Origin: Rutidosis leptorrhynchoides
Lineage: Eukaryota; Streptophyta; Magnoliopsida; Asterales; Asteraceae
NCBI RefSeq assembly: GCF_046630445.1
Contig: NC_092341.1
Coordinates: 8,186,001 to 8,250,000 of the forward strand
Direction of reading: 5' to 3'
Length of the DNA stretch: 64,000 nt
Under the pieces are notes generated by a model. That model ran no database searches. It saw nothing but the letters and a program-made list of their open reading frames with translations, and was not told the DNA's origin. Positions within the stretch are counted from its first letter, which is position 1; every line of letters begins with the position of its first letter. A program made the translations under genes and the position numbers. Below are positions 48,293-57,057 of the stretch, in pieces.

Positions 48293-48307
48293 CATTTTCC
48301 TACAAGA

Positions 48308-48650
48308 TTTTGAAATTTGAGTTAGGTAATGCAATATATTTTTTAGGCAAGTTTACACACGTAACACTTTTTTCAAGAGTATACAAATATTCACTCAAAT
48401 ACTTGAACATAAAACCTCGACACCTGTAAACTATTAAACATTGATTATTTCTGATAATATAATTAATTGATTGATTAATGATTAATCTTGTAGTCAAAAT
48501 ATTGTATTATTTCACGTGTGCCCTATTTTTTTTAACTTATGTACTAGAATAATATTTGGGGTATGTCTCGAAATAACAATAAAACAAAACTCACAAAATC
48601 GAAAAAAATATCTTATTTAAAAGCGTGCCAATAAGGTAGATACAAAAGTT
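48308..48650. other. 3' flank of the phosphatase gene
   Basis: AT-rich DNA with no gene recognised. The 3' UTR and polyadenylation region of the minus-strand phosphatase should lie here. Confidence 0.5.
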
Positions 48651-49127
48651 CTACTGAGGAACATAAAGAGGTTTAGGCAAGATTTCATGTGAAATGATCT
48701 CAAACTTGCAATCAAACGATTGACTTGAGTTGTCAATGTTGTTCATGGTCTCATTGGAGTTTATAGTAGCGATTAGTTGTAGAAGAACTTGCTCTAGGTC
48801 CTCGCCATTGGTCCATTCATGGACCTCGGCCTTAAGAAGGTGACGGTTTTTGCATATCAAGTCCCAAACGGGGAAATCTTTCCTCGGCATCATGTAATCT
48901 CTTTTGCCGAGCTTTAGGCTGGGGCAAAAATCCCCAGCCCCGTCTCCTAAATATATGATCTTTTTATCTTCTTCGCTTGGTAATGTCGCTTGAATCCTTT
49001 CTATTATTTTACCCTGTAAAATTACTCTTTTAGCAAGCATAAAAGTAAAAGAAACATTTTATAAATAAATTAAAGTTACACCTTTCAATAAACCATCTAA
49101 GTGAATATATATGGTATAGCTAGAAGA

Positions 49128-49174
<47 letters not shown>

Positions 49175-50273
49175 TTTCTAAGAAAAGTATCGTTAATACG
49201 TAAAAAGTGTTAATTTAAAGTCAATACATAACTGCAATATACAAAACTTTTATACATGTTAATGACGGACCTAAGAAAAAACACAAAAAATACTTCGTAG
49301 TACAAGGAAATTACCTTGCACATATTGGGAGGGCAAAGGGAGCACCCATGAGAAAAAGTGTGGAAATCATGGTACGGCAAGATCCTTAACTTTCCTTGGT
49401 CATCCACGAAACCAGGGTTCGTGTTAATCTCCGAAAAACATTCGAGTATACCTAGATGTTTTGATATTGTCTCGATGTAGAACAAATTTGCATCACTTAA
49501 AACTCTCAAATCACACCTGAATAAAATAAATGTGTTATACAAAGTTAGATTTTGTTAAGAAACGGCTCATATAAACGTTGGGATTTTTGGCCTCACTTGA
49601 GTTATATTGCAAACTGTAAATGTAGATTTGTTTTACTAAATGACAAATAAAAAATATTGACGTTTAATTACCCTAAAGCATATGCAGTTTTGATTGTTGG
49701 AACAATTCGAGGATGAATAGGAACACGTTTTAATACTTCCTTAATATCGTCAATGGTTTTGCCTTGTGAATGTAGCACGTTCATCATCTTGTCCTGCATT
49801 TAAATCAACAAATTATTAAATACACGTGTAACGTTTAAAAAATAAAATTAAAAAACCGTGATATCAGAGGCGACGTTACATACAAAGCAATGGGGTCCTT
49901 GGACCCCACTATATTATAATTTCTTTTTATAAATTACTACTAAAATCTCACAGGACACCACTAAATTTTAAGACAGGACCCCATATATTTTTAAAATCGA
50001 TAGTTTTGTTGAAGTAAATAGCTATATTTTGGAGAATTTTTTTTACAAAGTATCATTCGGTGTCTAGAGGACCCCATTGAATTCTGATCCTAGAATCGCC
50101 ACTGCGTGATATCAAAAGGTAAAGATGAAAGATACCATGACAGAGTTCCATGGCATGGTCGGAAGGAGTTGGTTGAACAAATCGGTTTCACCCAATTCGT
50201 CGATCAACCAATTGTCACTGTCAATGTCGATAATCGTCTTATCGAAGTCGAAAATCACAACGATGTTCGACAT
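48651..50273 (-). CDS. HAD phosphatase of the PHOSPHO/PS2 family, complete, four exons
   Basis: Exons on the minus strand are 50273-50136, 49793-49672, 49516-49315 and 49013-48651, joined in frame by GT-AG introns into a 274-residue protein, close to the family's usual length. Motif I is FDFDKT (residues 8-13; Asp9 nucleophile, Asp11 acid/base), followed by DSDNWLIDELG and LLPTMPWNS, which are family hallmarks. Motif III is GDGAGD (177-182). Cysteines in HGCSLCPPNMC are also typical. Relatives include Arabidopsis PS2/PPsPase1 (At1g73010) and At1g17710, cytosolic enzymes acting on phosphoethanolamine, phosphocholine or pyrophosphate and strongly induced by phosphate starvation. The start is the first ATG, about 85 bp from a TATA box. 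Two PHR1-type sites upstream fit that regulation. Intron 1 carries a hAT MITE and intron 3 a 40-A run. No break was seen. It is the only complete host gene in the window. Confidence 0.9.
49133..49172. repeat. Poly(A) run of 40 in phosphatase intron 3
   Basis: Forty A on the plus strand, so poly(T) in the transcript of the phosphatase gene, between exons 3 and 4. It may be the trace of a retroposed tail. No target duplication was identified. Confidence 0.85.
49865..50104. mobile_element. hAT-type MITE (240 bp) in phosphatase intron 1
   Basis: It starts CAGAGGCGACG and ends ATCGCCACTG, imperfect inverted ends. The 8-bp target duplication CGTGATAT at 49857-49864 and 50105-50112 is perfect. Internal subterminal text GGGGTCCTTGGACCCC (49891-49906) is itself palindromic. 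The element takes up most of the 342-bp intron without touching its splice sites. Confidence 0.85.
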
Positions 50274-50357
50274 TTTATACGATTCTAAAAGAACAAGTAC
50301 TTGGTATAGACTAATTTTATGTAAGTGTGTTTGTTATGTAATGCTAGTGAATGAAAG

Positions 50358-50366
50358 TATTTATAG
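50358..50366 (-). promoter_or_regulatory. TATA box of the phosphatase gene
   Basis: Read on the minus strand this is CTATAAATA, 85-93 bp upstream of the start codon. That leaves a leader of about 55 bases if transcription begins at the usual distance. Confidence 0.65.
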
Positions 50367-50500
50367 GAAGTAAAAAGGGTAGAGATTTAAGATGCCAAAG
50401 GAATATTAATTGTGGGAGATGATCTGAGTCGTTTGTTGGATATCACATGGGAAATGAAAAGTGATCTAACGGTGATTTTGTTGTTTGGTTAGTTTAAAAG

Positions 50501-50508
50501 GAATATAC
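50501..50508. promoter_or_regulatory. P1BS site (PHR1-type), proximal
   Basis: GAATATAC matches GNATATNC, the binding site of PHR1-type phosphate-starvation regulators. It lies about 230 bp upstream of the phosphatase ATG. Confidence 0.6.
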
Positions 50509-50542
50509 CAATTTTAGAAAGCAAAAATGAGAATATGACGAG

Positions 50543-50550
50543 GAATATCC
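50543..50550. promoter_or_regulatory. P1BS site (PHR1-type), distal
   Basis: GAATATCC matches GNATATNC, 42 bp beyond the first site. The pair lies within the short promoter left between the gene and the LINE inserted at 50613. Confidence 0.6.
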
Positions 50551-50790
50551 GTTAAAAGGTAATTGGGTTCAATGTTGGCTATGAATTAGTGGATTAATTA
50601 AGTGATTTCGAAAGCTACGTTCACACTAGATCACAGATCTAATCTCAATTTCATCCACGGCGGGATCAAACGCCGGTGATCCTTGGCCTTATCCCATCTT
50701 CCTCGTCATAACATCATCACTCCTAAAATCCTAGCGGCGCTCCTCCTGTTTTCGCGGATCACGCGCCGACGATTCTCCGGCATCTTGACG

Positions 50791-52368
50791 ATGCCTCCAA
50801 TCTCCGATCATCGTTCAATGGAAAAGGTATCTTCTACGTTTTACGTTACTCGTTTCCCACATCACTTTGTTGAATCTGATCTCAGAAAGTTATGCGAACA
50901 ATTTGGAACGGTGGCCGACGTTTACATCGCACGTAAACTTTCTCGAGGTGGATATCGTTTTGGGTTCGTCCGTTACATCAAAGTTTCATCGGTGAAATCC
51001 ATTGAAACGGCTATATCTTCTATATGGGTTGGTAGTTTTCATCTGTATGCTACGGTAGCCAAGATTGACAGGTTCTCTTTTCATAACTCATCTAAGAATA
51101 AGCATGATAATGAACATGGTGCTGCATCAAAGAAATCAGTTCCCGTCGCTAGCATCAATTCCACTGCTAATCCGGAACCAATCCCTAAAAATATGCATGG
51201 TTCTTCGTATGCTAATGTTGTTGGAGGCAATAATATTTCGATCCCTTCGATCGACATTCATGATGATGACCTGCTAGCCTTTGAGAACTCTGACCTTATT
51301 TGTTTTGGCAAGGCTCGTAATCCAGCACAGATCCCATTCCTCCTTAGGATGTGGCACGATGAAGGCTTTGATTCGATTAATGTGCAATACGTGGGAGGTT
51401 CGTGGGTTTGGATTGAATTTCCAAACAAGGAATCGAAAGGTAACTTCACCAAGAAACTGGTTGTCACAAATTCCTTATCTGAAATTATTCCGTATTCAGA
51501 TTCTTTCACTGTTAAAGAACGGGCTGTTTGGGTCGAGTTGATTGGGTTACCGGCAGCCGGGTGGAACGATGTGGTTTTTAATCAGATTGCTTTCCACTAT
51601 GGAAGGGTGTTATTCCAGGATACGGAAATTGACGATAAAAAAGGGGTGGGTAAAGTCTGCATTCTCACCACCACTCTTGACCCTATTCATGCTAGGGCTA
51701 ATGTTACTATTAAGAAGAAGGGGTATACGGTTATGATCAAAGAGGCTGAGGATTGGCGACCTTCTATTCTTAAAATTATTACTGATTCGGTTTTTGAAAA
51801 GTCAGATGATGAAGCAGCTCCTTTTGTAGATAATAATGGTCAAGAGGATGAAGATGAATTGGAAGATGGCGAGTTTGTATCCGACTCATACGAAAATTAC
51901 TATAATGAACCTGTTCAGAATGGTATCAATGAGGAGATACCGGTTAAGAATGTGGTATATAAGGAGAATGTTGATCACGAGTCACCTGAACCTAGTAAGT
52001 TTGTTCCCTTTAAAGATGCAACCGATGTTCATTATGGCAGTGGTAATAAGCCAGCTTCTGTACATGCGAACTCTTCCCCTCATGGTAGCCATGCAAAGGT
52101 TCCTTCTAAGTCCACGTACTCTAAGCCACCGGGTTTCAATGGTTACAGGTATTATTCACCTAAATTTTCTAATGGTGAGCCAGTCTTTTCATCAGATTCT
52201 GTTAACAACAATGTTAATCATGTTCCTAATGCATCTGAAGTTACTTTATTGGATGAACTTGATAACCATATAGCCATTGGATTATCTTTGGGATATGATA
52301 TGAAAGGGTGTCAAAGTGACTTGAAAGAAATCCTTTCGAGAATGGGTGTTGCTAGTTCAGTTAAATGA
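50791..52368 (+). CDS. LINE ORF1: RNA-binding protein (525 residues)
   Basis: The first in-frame ATG is at 50791 (MPPISDHRSMEKVSSTFYV). An RRM fold follows at once (residues about 14-75: FYVTRFPHHF, YRFGFVRYIKV). The central part (DEGFDSINVQYVGGSWVWIE, WVELIGLPAAGW) looks like the DUF4283-type region of plant LINE and retrotransposon ORF1s, followed by a long acidic, low-complexity tail (EDEDELEDGEFVSDSYENYY). By family it coats LINE RNA to form the transposition particle. The frame stays open upstream to 50683 but lacks an ATG there. Confidence 0.85.
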   Translation: MPPISDHRSMEKVSSTFYVTRFPHHFVESDLRKLCEQFGTVADVYIARKLSRGGYRFGFVRYIKVSSVKSIETAISSIWVGSFHLYATVAKIDRFSFHNSSKNKHDNEHGAASKKSVPVASINSTANPEPIPKNMHGSSYANVVGGNNISIPSIDIHDDDLLAFENSDLICFGKARNPAQIPFLLRMWHDEGFDSINVQYVGGSWVWIEFPNKESKGNFTKKLVVTNSLSEIIPYSDSFTVKERAVWVELIGLPAAGWNDVVFNQIAFHYGRVLFQDTEIDDKKGVGKVCILTTTLDPIHARANVTIKKKGYTVMIKEAEDWRPSILKIITDSVFEKSDDEAAPFVDNNGQEDEDELEDGEFVSDSYENYYNEPVQNGINEEIPVKNVVYKENVDHESPEPSKFVPFKDATDVHYGSGNKPASVHANSSPHGSHAKVPSKSTYSKPPGFNGYRYYSPKFSNGEPVFSSDSVNNNVNHVPNASEVTLLDELDNHIAIGLSLGYDMKGCQSDLKEILSRMGVASSVK

Positions 52369-55300
52369 ACACCCTTTCTCTAAACATTGGTGGGGGAACG
52401 GGTCTTCCTCATAAGCGTAAATGGATTCGGGAATTGTGTAGTGAACATAAAATTATGGTTCTTGGTCTTCAAGAGACTAAACATGTTAAGCTCGACTTGT
52501 TCTTGGTGAAATCTTTGTGGGGCAACTCCTCTTTCAATGTTGCTAGTTCTTGTGCTAGAGGTAGATCGGGTGGTATTCTAACTATTTGGGATCCTTCATG
52601 TTTCAAAAAATCTCGTATTCTCTCCTTTGAGAATCTCCTCATTGTGATCGGCCATATTAGTGGTTGTAATGATACTTGCTACTTGTTGAACGTTTATGCT
52701 CCTCAAGCAAGGGGTAGGAAAGCTACTCTATGGTCTTTTATATCCAGGTTCATCGATTCTAATCCGGGTAATCATATGATATTTGGTGACTTTAATGAGG
52801 TTCGGGCTCCTTGTGAACGTTTCGGGACTGTTTTTTGTCAAGGTTCCTCGGCTGATTTCAATGCTTTCATCTCATCTAATGACTTAATTGATGTTCCGTT
52901 GGGTGGCCGTGCGTTTACCCGGTCATCTAAAATGTGTGACAAAAAGGCTAAGCTTGATCGGTTTTTGTTATCATCTTCTTTTATGGATCTCGCAGATGGG
53001 TTCAAGGGCCATATATTATCCAATATTTGGTCTGATCATAGCCCGATTATCTTCGTTAAAGATTCAGTGGATTATGGCCCGGTCCCTTTTCGATTATTTT
53101 CATCGTGGTTCATGCTGCCTGACTTTGATGCCACGGTCACAGCTGCTTGGAATCATCCCGATGTAATTAGCTCGTGTTCTGGTAAAAACCCATTCATCGC
53201 TTTCAAACTGAAATTACAGTTCACCAAAGGAAAGTTAAAGCAATGGCGGGCTGGTATTAAAGCAGATCATATTTCGGCTAAAGCTTCTATTCTAGCCCAC
53301 CTAGATGTCATTGATCAGGATTTGGACAATGGGGGTGACACTTTTTCATTAGCTACGGATCGGTTACAGCTTATAAAAGAGCTCTATTCTATTAACAAAG
53401 TCCAAGAGTGGGATGCCGCGCAGAAATCCAGAAACTTATGGGCGTGCTTGGGTGATGAAAATTCCTCCTTTTTTCATTCCTCATTAAAGCGTAAAAGAAA
53501 AAAGCTTGCGGTCCCTGGTATTAATTCCGATGGTATATGGCATTCTGAACCGGCATCTGTGAAAGGTATCTTCTTGAATTTCTTTAAAGAAAAATTTCGT
53601 AAGGTGCAAACTAGACCTATTTTAAATCCTAGCAGTAACTTTCGGGTTCTGTCCACGCAACAAAGTGAGTCGATTGAGGCTCCTTTTTCAGAAGCCGAGG
53701 TTCGCAAAGCCGTTTGGGATTGTGGGGATGACAAGGCTCCGGGTCCGGATGGTTTTTCTATTCGTTTTATCAAACACTTTTGGGACTTACTGAAAGAAGA
53801 TGTGATTAAATTTGTGAACTGTTTTCATGCTTCTGGCTACATACCGAATGGGTGTAACTCGTCTTTCTTCACCATGCTGCCTAAAGTTGACTCGCCTCTT
53901 CTTGTGAAAGATTATAGACCGATAAGTCTCATCGGCATCCAATATAAAATTCTTGCTAAGATTCTTGCCTCGAGGTTGTCTTTGGTGATCGATTCGGTCA
54001 TAAGTAATAATCAATCGGCTTTTGTTAAAGGTAGACAGATTCTGGATGGCCCCCTTATTATTAATGAGTTGGTTGATTGGTGTAAGAGAAAGAAGAAACA
54101 AGCGATGCTCCTCAAAGTCGATTTTGAAAAGGCGTTTGACTCCATCAGTTGGGAGTATCTTATATCTATGCTCGGTTTCTTGGGTTTTGGTAAAAGGTGG
54201 ATTCTTTGGATTAAAGGTTGCTTGATGTCTTCTAGAGCTTCTGTTCTTGTTAACGGTAGCCCTTCGGAAGAGTTTCATATTGGTAGAGGCCTCCGTCAAG
54301 GAGATCCCCTATCTCCCTTCCTTTTTATCATTTGTATGGAGGGGTTGCACGCGGCTATCATGGATTCGATGCACTTAAATTTCTTTAAAGGTGTGCAGGT
54401 CGGTTGTGGACCGAATGCTCAGGTTGTCTCTCATTGTTTCTTTGCAGACGACGCCTTATTCGTAGGCGAATGGAATGATGGTAATGCTCAAAATCTCTTA
54501 TGTATTTTGAGATGTTTTCAGCTCGTCTCAGGGCTTCGTATCAACATGATTAAATCGAATCTGCTCGGGGTTGGTATTAATGGAGGGGAAGTCGATCGCC
54601 TTGCTGGTAACCTGGGCTGTCGTCCAGATAAACTCCCATTTACATTCTTGGGGCTGCCCGTTGGTAAGAACATGAACCGGATTGACAGTTGGGATCCTAT
54701 TTTGAACAAGTTTAAATCAAAGCTTGCTACTTGGAAGGTTAATCTTCTATCTTTTGGAGGGCGTCTTACTTTAATCAAGTCGGTTTTAGGGGCTCTTGGT
54801 ACCTATTACTTTTCCATGTTTAAAGCTCCTAAAGGTGTCTTGAAATCTTTTGAATCGATCAGGGCAAAGTTCTTTTGGGGTTGCTCTAATGATACTAAAA
54901 AGGTCCAATGGGTCAAATGGAGCGATGTCTGTAGAGGTAAAGATAAAGGGGGGCTCGGTGTGATTCCTCTTAAAAATTTGAACAATTCTTTACTCTACAA
55001 GTGGCGCTGGAGATACCTTACTTGCAAAAATTGGTTATGGTCCAAGGTGGTTAGAGCTATCCACGGTTCTAGTCCGGATGTGGTCACTCTCCCATCATCG
55101 ATCAGTGGGAAGTGGTCCTGTATTACTCGCGTCATCGGTAATATTCATGCTACGGTTCCAGCTGCTATTTCCTCTATCTCGGTTCACATTGGTAATGGGT
55201 GCAATACTCTTTTTTGGCATGAGAGATGGCTTAATGGGCATTTACTCTGTGATATTTATCCTCGGCTCTATGCCTTGGAAACCCAGCAGAATTGTTCTAT

Positions 55301-56024
55301 CCAGGATTGTCGAGTTTCTGATGATTGGATTTGGCACTGGAGACGGGAGATTAGAAGTGGTGTCGAAGATCAGCAGCTTCAAGCTATTCTTGGTGAGCTT
55401 TCTTCGGTTGTGTTCACGAATCATGAGGTTAAATGGGTTTGTAATGTTAGCTCGGATGGAAGTTTTTCGGTTCATGGGTTTCGGTCATTACTCTATAATG
55501 ATGCTGTTCATCCTTTTCCCACAGAATGGTTCAATTTTATCCCCCCAAAAGTTAATATTTTTCTATGGCGTTCTCGGTTGGGACGATTACCGGATAAATG
55601 TAGCTTGTTGGAGCGTGGTATTTCTTCTTATTCGATGATCATGTGTTCTTCCTGTAATCAGCACGTCGAGGATATGCCACACATTTTCTTCGAGTGCGAT
55701 ACGGCTGTTCAGGTTTGGCAATGTATTGCAGGTTGGCTCGGTTTCGATCTTCCCAGATGGCAAGACATGGTCGCGTTTTGGCAATGGGTTCTCAATTGTT
55801 CTCAAGACAACAAGAAGAAGATGGTGATCCAGTCTATATGTTTCTCAACTTTATGGGCTCTTTGGCGCTTCAGGAATGCGGTCATTTTTGATCCGGCTAA
55901 ATTTCGGAAGTGTTATGTTGTTGATTCTATTATTTTTTCCACTTTTGATTGGCTTTCGAATCGCTACAAGAAAGCTAAGATACATTGGAATAGTTGGTTA
56001 CAAAATCCTGTAATGACTCTGTAA
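52365..56024 (+). CDS. LINE ORF2: endonuclease and reverse transcriptase (1219 residues)
   Basis: The ATG overlaps the ORF1 stop as ATGA (52365-52368). Domains: an apurinic-type endonuclease (MNTLSLNIGGGTGL, ETKH, GDFNEVR, SDHSPI; residues 1-230), a non-LTR reverse transcriptase (YRPISLIGIQYKILAKILA, LLKVDFEKAFDSISW, GLRQGDPLSPFLF, CFFADDALF; about 480-760), and a C-terminal zf-RVT region (PPKVNIFLWRSRLGRLPDKC, CSSCNQHVEDMPHIFFECD). No RNase H follows. Catalytic FADD is intact and no stop interrupts the frame. It nicks the target and copies LINE RNA into it; it may also serve the SINEs. Confidence 0.93.
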   Translation: MNTLSLNIGGGTGLPHKRKWIRELCSEHKIMVLGLQETKHVKLDLFLVKSLWGNSSFNVASSCARGRSGGILTIWDPSCFKKSRILSFENLLIVIGHISGCNDTCYLLNVYAPQARGRKATLWSFISRFIDSNPGNHMIFGDFNEVRAPCERFGTVFCQGSSADFNAFISSNDLIDVPLGGRAFTRSSKMCDKKAKLDRFLLSSSFMDLADGFKGHILSNIWSDHSPIIFVKDSVDYGPVPFRLFSSWFMLPDFDATVTAAWNHPDVISSCSGKNPFIAFKLKLQFTKGKLKQWRAGIKADHISAKASILAHLDVIDQDLDNGGDTFSLATDRLQLIKELYSINKVQEWDAAQKSRNLWACLGDENSSFFHSSLKRKRKKLAVPGINSDGIWHSEPASVKGIFLNFFKEKFRKVQTRPILNPSSNFRVLSTQQSESIEAPFSEAEVRKAVWDCGDDKAPGPDGFSIRFIKHFWDLLKEDVIKFVNCFHASGYIPNGCNSSFFTMLPKVDSPLLVKDYRPISLIGIQYKILAKILASRLSLVIDSVISNNQSAFVKGRQILDGPLIINELVDWCKRKKKQAMLLKVDFEKAFDSISWEYLISMLGFLGFGKRWILWIKGCLMSSRASVLVNGSPSEEFHIGRGLRQGDPLSPFLFIICMEGLHAAIMDSMHLNFFKGVQVGCGPNAQVVSHCFFADDALFVGEWNDGNAQNLLCILRCFQLVSGLRINMIKSNLLGVGINGGEVDRLAGNLGCRPDKLPFTFLGLPVGKNMNRIDSWDPILNKFKSKLATWKVNLLSFGGRLTLIKSVLGALGTYYFSMFKAPKGVLKSFESIRAKFFWGCSNDTKKVQWVKWSDVCRGKDKGGLGVIPLKNLNNSLLYKWRWRYLTCKNWLWSKVVRAIHGSSPDVVTLPSSISGKWSCITRVIGNIHATVPAAISSISVHIGNGCNTLFWHERWLNGHLLCDIYPRLYALETQQNCSIQDCRVSDDWIWHWRREIRSGVEDQQLQAILGELSSVVFTNHEVKWVCNVSSDGSFSVHGFRSLLYNDAVHPFPTEWFNFIPPKVNIFLWRSRLGRLPDKCSLLERGISSYSMIMCSSCNQHVEDMPHIFFECDTAVQVWQCIAGWLGFDLPRWQDMVAFWQWVLNCSQDNKKKMVIQSICFSTLWALWRFRNAVIFDPAKFRKCYVVDSIIFSTFDWLSNRYKKAKIHWNSWLQNPVMTL

Positions 56025-56092
56025 TTCCTAGCGCCTTGCTAGTTTTTTATAAAATTTTCAGCCGTTAAAAAAAAAAAAAAAGTGATTTCGAA

Positions 56093-56789
56093 CCACGAGT
56101 TTTTTTGTGAAGCCCGTCTACTTTAAACTTTGGTGGTGGATAACGTTAACGAATCGAAAACAAACGTTAACCACATCTAGTCAAATTAAGTCGAATGGAG
56201 TCAAAAAGAAACGGAAAAACAAAAACAAAACCAAAAAAAAAAAAAAAACCATAACCAAGTGGATTAAAATATTCTTTTTAGGATCTTACATATTCTTATA
56301 TGAAAGAGAACAGGAATCTTTTTTCTTAAAAATAACAAAGACTTATATAAATACGAATAACGTTTTCGAAAACTAAACAAAATCAATAAGAAAAACAAAA
56401 GAGAACTTCGTTGAAGCTCGTACCTAGATAACGACTAACAAACGAACTATCTATATCAAGCATCACATACCTAAATCGAAACAAAAACCACTGTAATATG
56501 CTAACAACAAATAAATGATCCATGAAAACTTAACGATATCATGAAAATTATGTAGAACACCTTTAATTAAATTATGTCCATTCATATGAATTTCATCGAA
56601 TAATATATAAAACAAAAAAAATATATTTAAAGTCAAATTTGTGACAATTATTGTGTAATGAAGAAAGTAATACTTTTTAACGATTTCCCTTATATTTTTG
56701 AGTGGGTAAAGCTCATAGCTCACCCACAATCCTTTAACAACGCTTCGGCTAATCAAGTAATATTATTCACTTCTTTTCTTTTCTTTTTT
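56093..56789. other. Gene-free stretch between LINE and SINE
   Basis: AT-rich DNA with A-rich runs. There is no gene or repeat with definable ends. A T/C-rich run at 56766-56799 includes the tail of the SINE that follows. Confidence 0.5.
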
Positions 56790-57057
56790 CTTTTTTTTAA
56801 CAGCGATTGGGATCACCCGAGGGGGACTTTACCACCAGTTGCAATCATCTCCCGTTTCGACTATGCCGATGCAGCGATAATAGCCCCGCCCCCATCGCTG
56901 CCGGGGAGGAAACCTTGAAACCGATCAAAGGGCACGACCAAGTAAAACCTCCTCCCCTTTACCCCCCCCCCCCCAAACGATATGGGAAAGGTGCCATGGG
57001 TGGATACTTCATGGCGGGGATGAAATTATGTTTTTAATATGTAGCCAACGGGGGTCG
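56790..57057 (-). mobile_element. Second SINE copy, cut by chromovirus C
   Basis: Read on the minus strand, 57057 to 56790 matches the SINE at 47954-48292 from the box B end (CGACCCCCGTTGG) to the poly(A) tail, including the G run (13 C at 56962-56974 on the plus strand). The tRNA-like head is missing because chromovirus C inserted within box B at 57058; the head should lie beyond the right end of C, outside the window. Confidence 0.85.

Larger units (their letters stand above)
50613..56080 (+). mobile_element. L1-type LINE, full length with two open frames
   Basis: A target duplication AAGTGATTTCGAA at 50600-50612 recurs after the poly(A) tail at about 56080-56092. The element has a 5' UTR (50613-50790), ORF1, ORF2 overlapping it by 4 bases, a short 3' UTR and a 16-A tail. 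Both frames are open and the duplication is perfect, so the insertion is young and could be from, or be, an active source copy. It starts about 327 bp upstream of the phosphatase gene and points away from it. Confidence 0.93.

Noticed and set aside
50683-50790. N-terminal extension of LINE ORF1
   Set aside because: The frame is open but begins with TTG; the first ATG is at 50791, right before the RRM.
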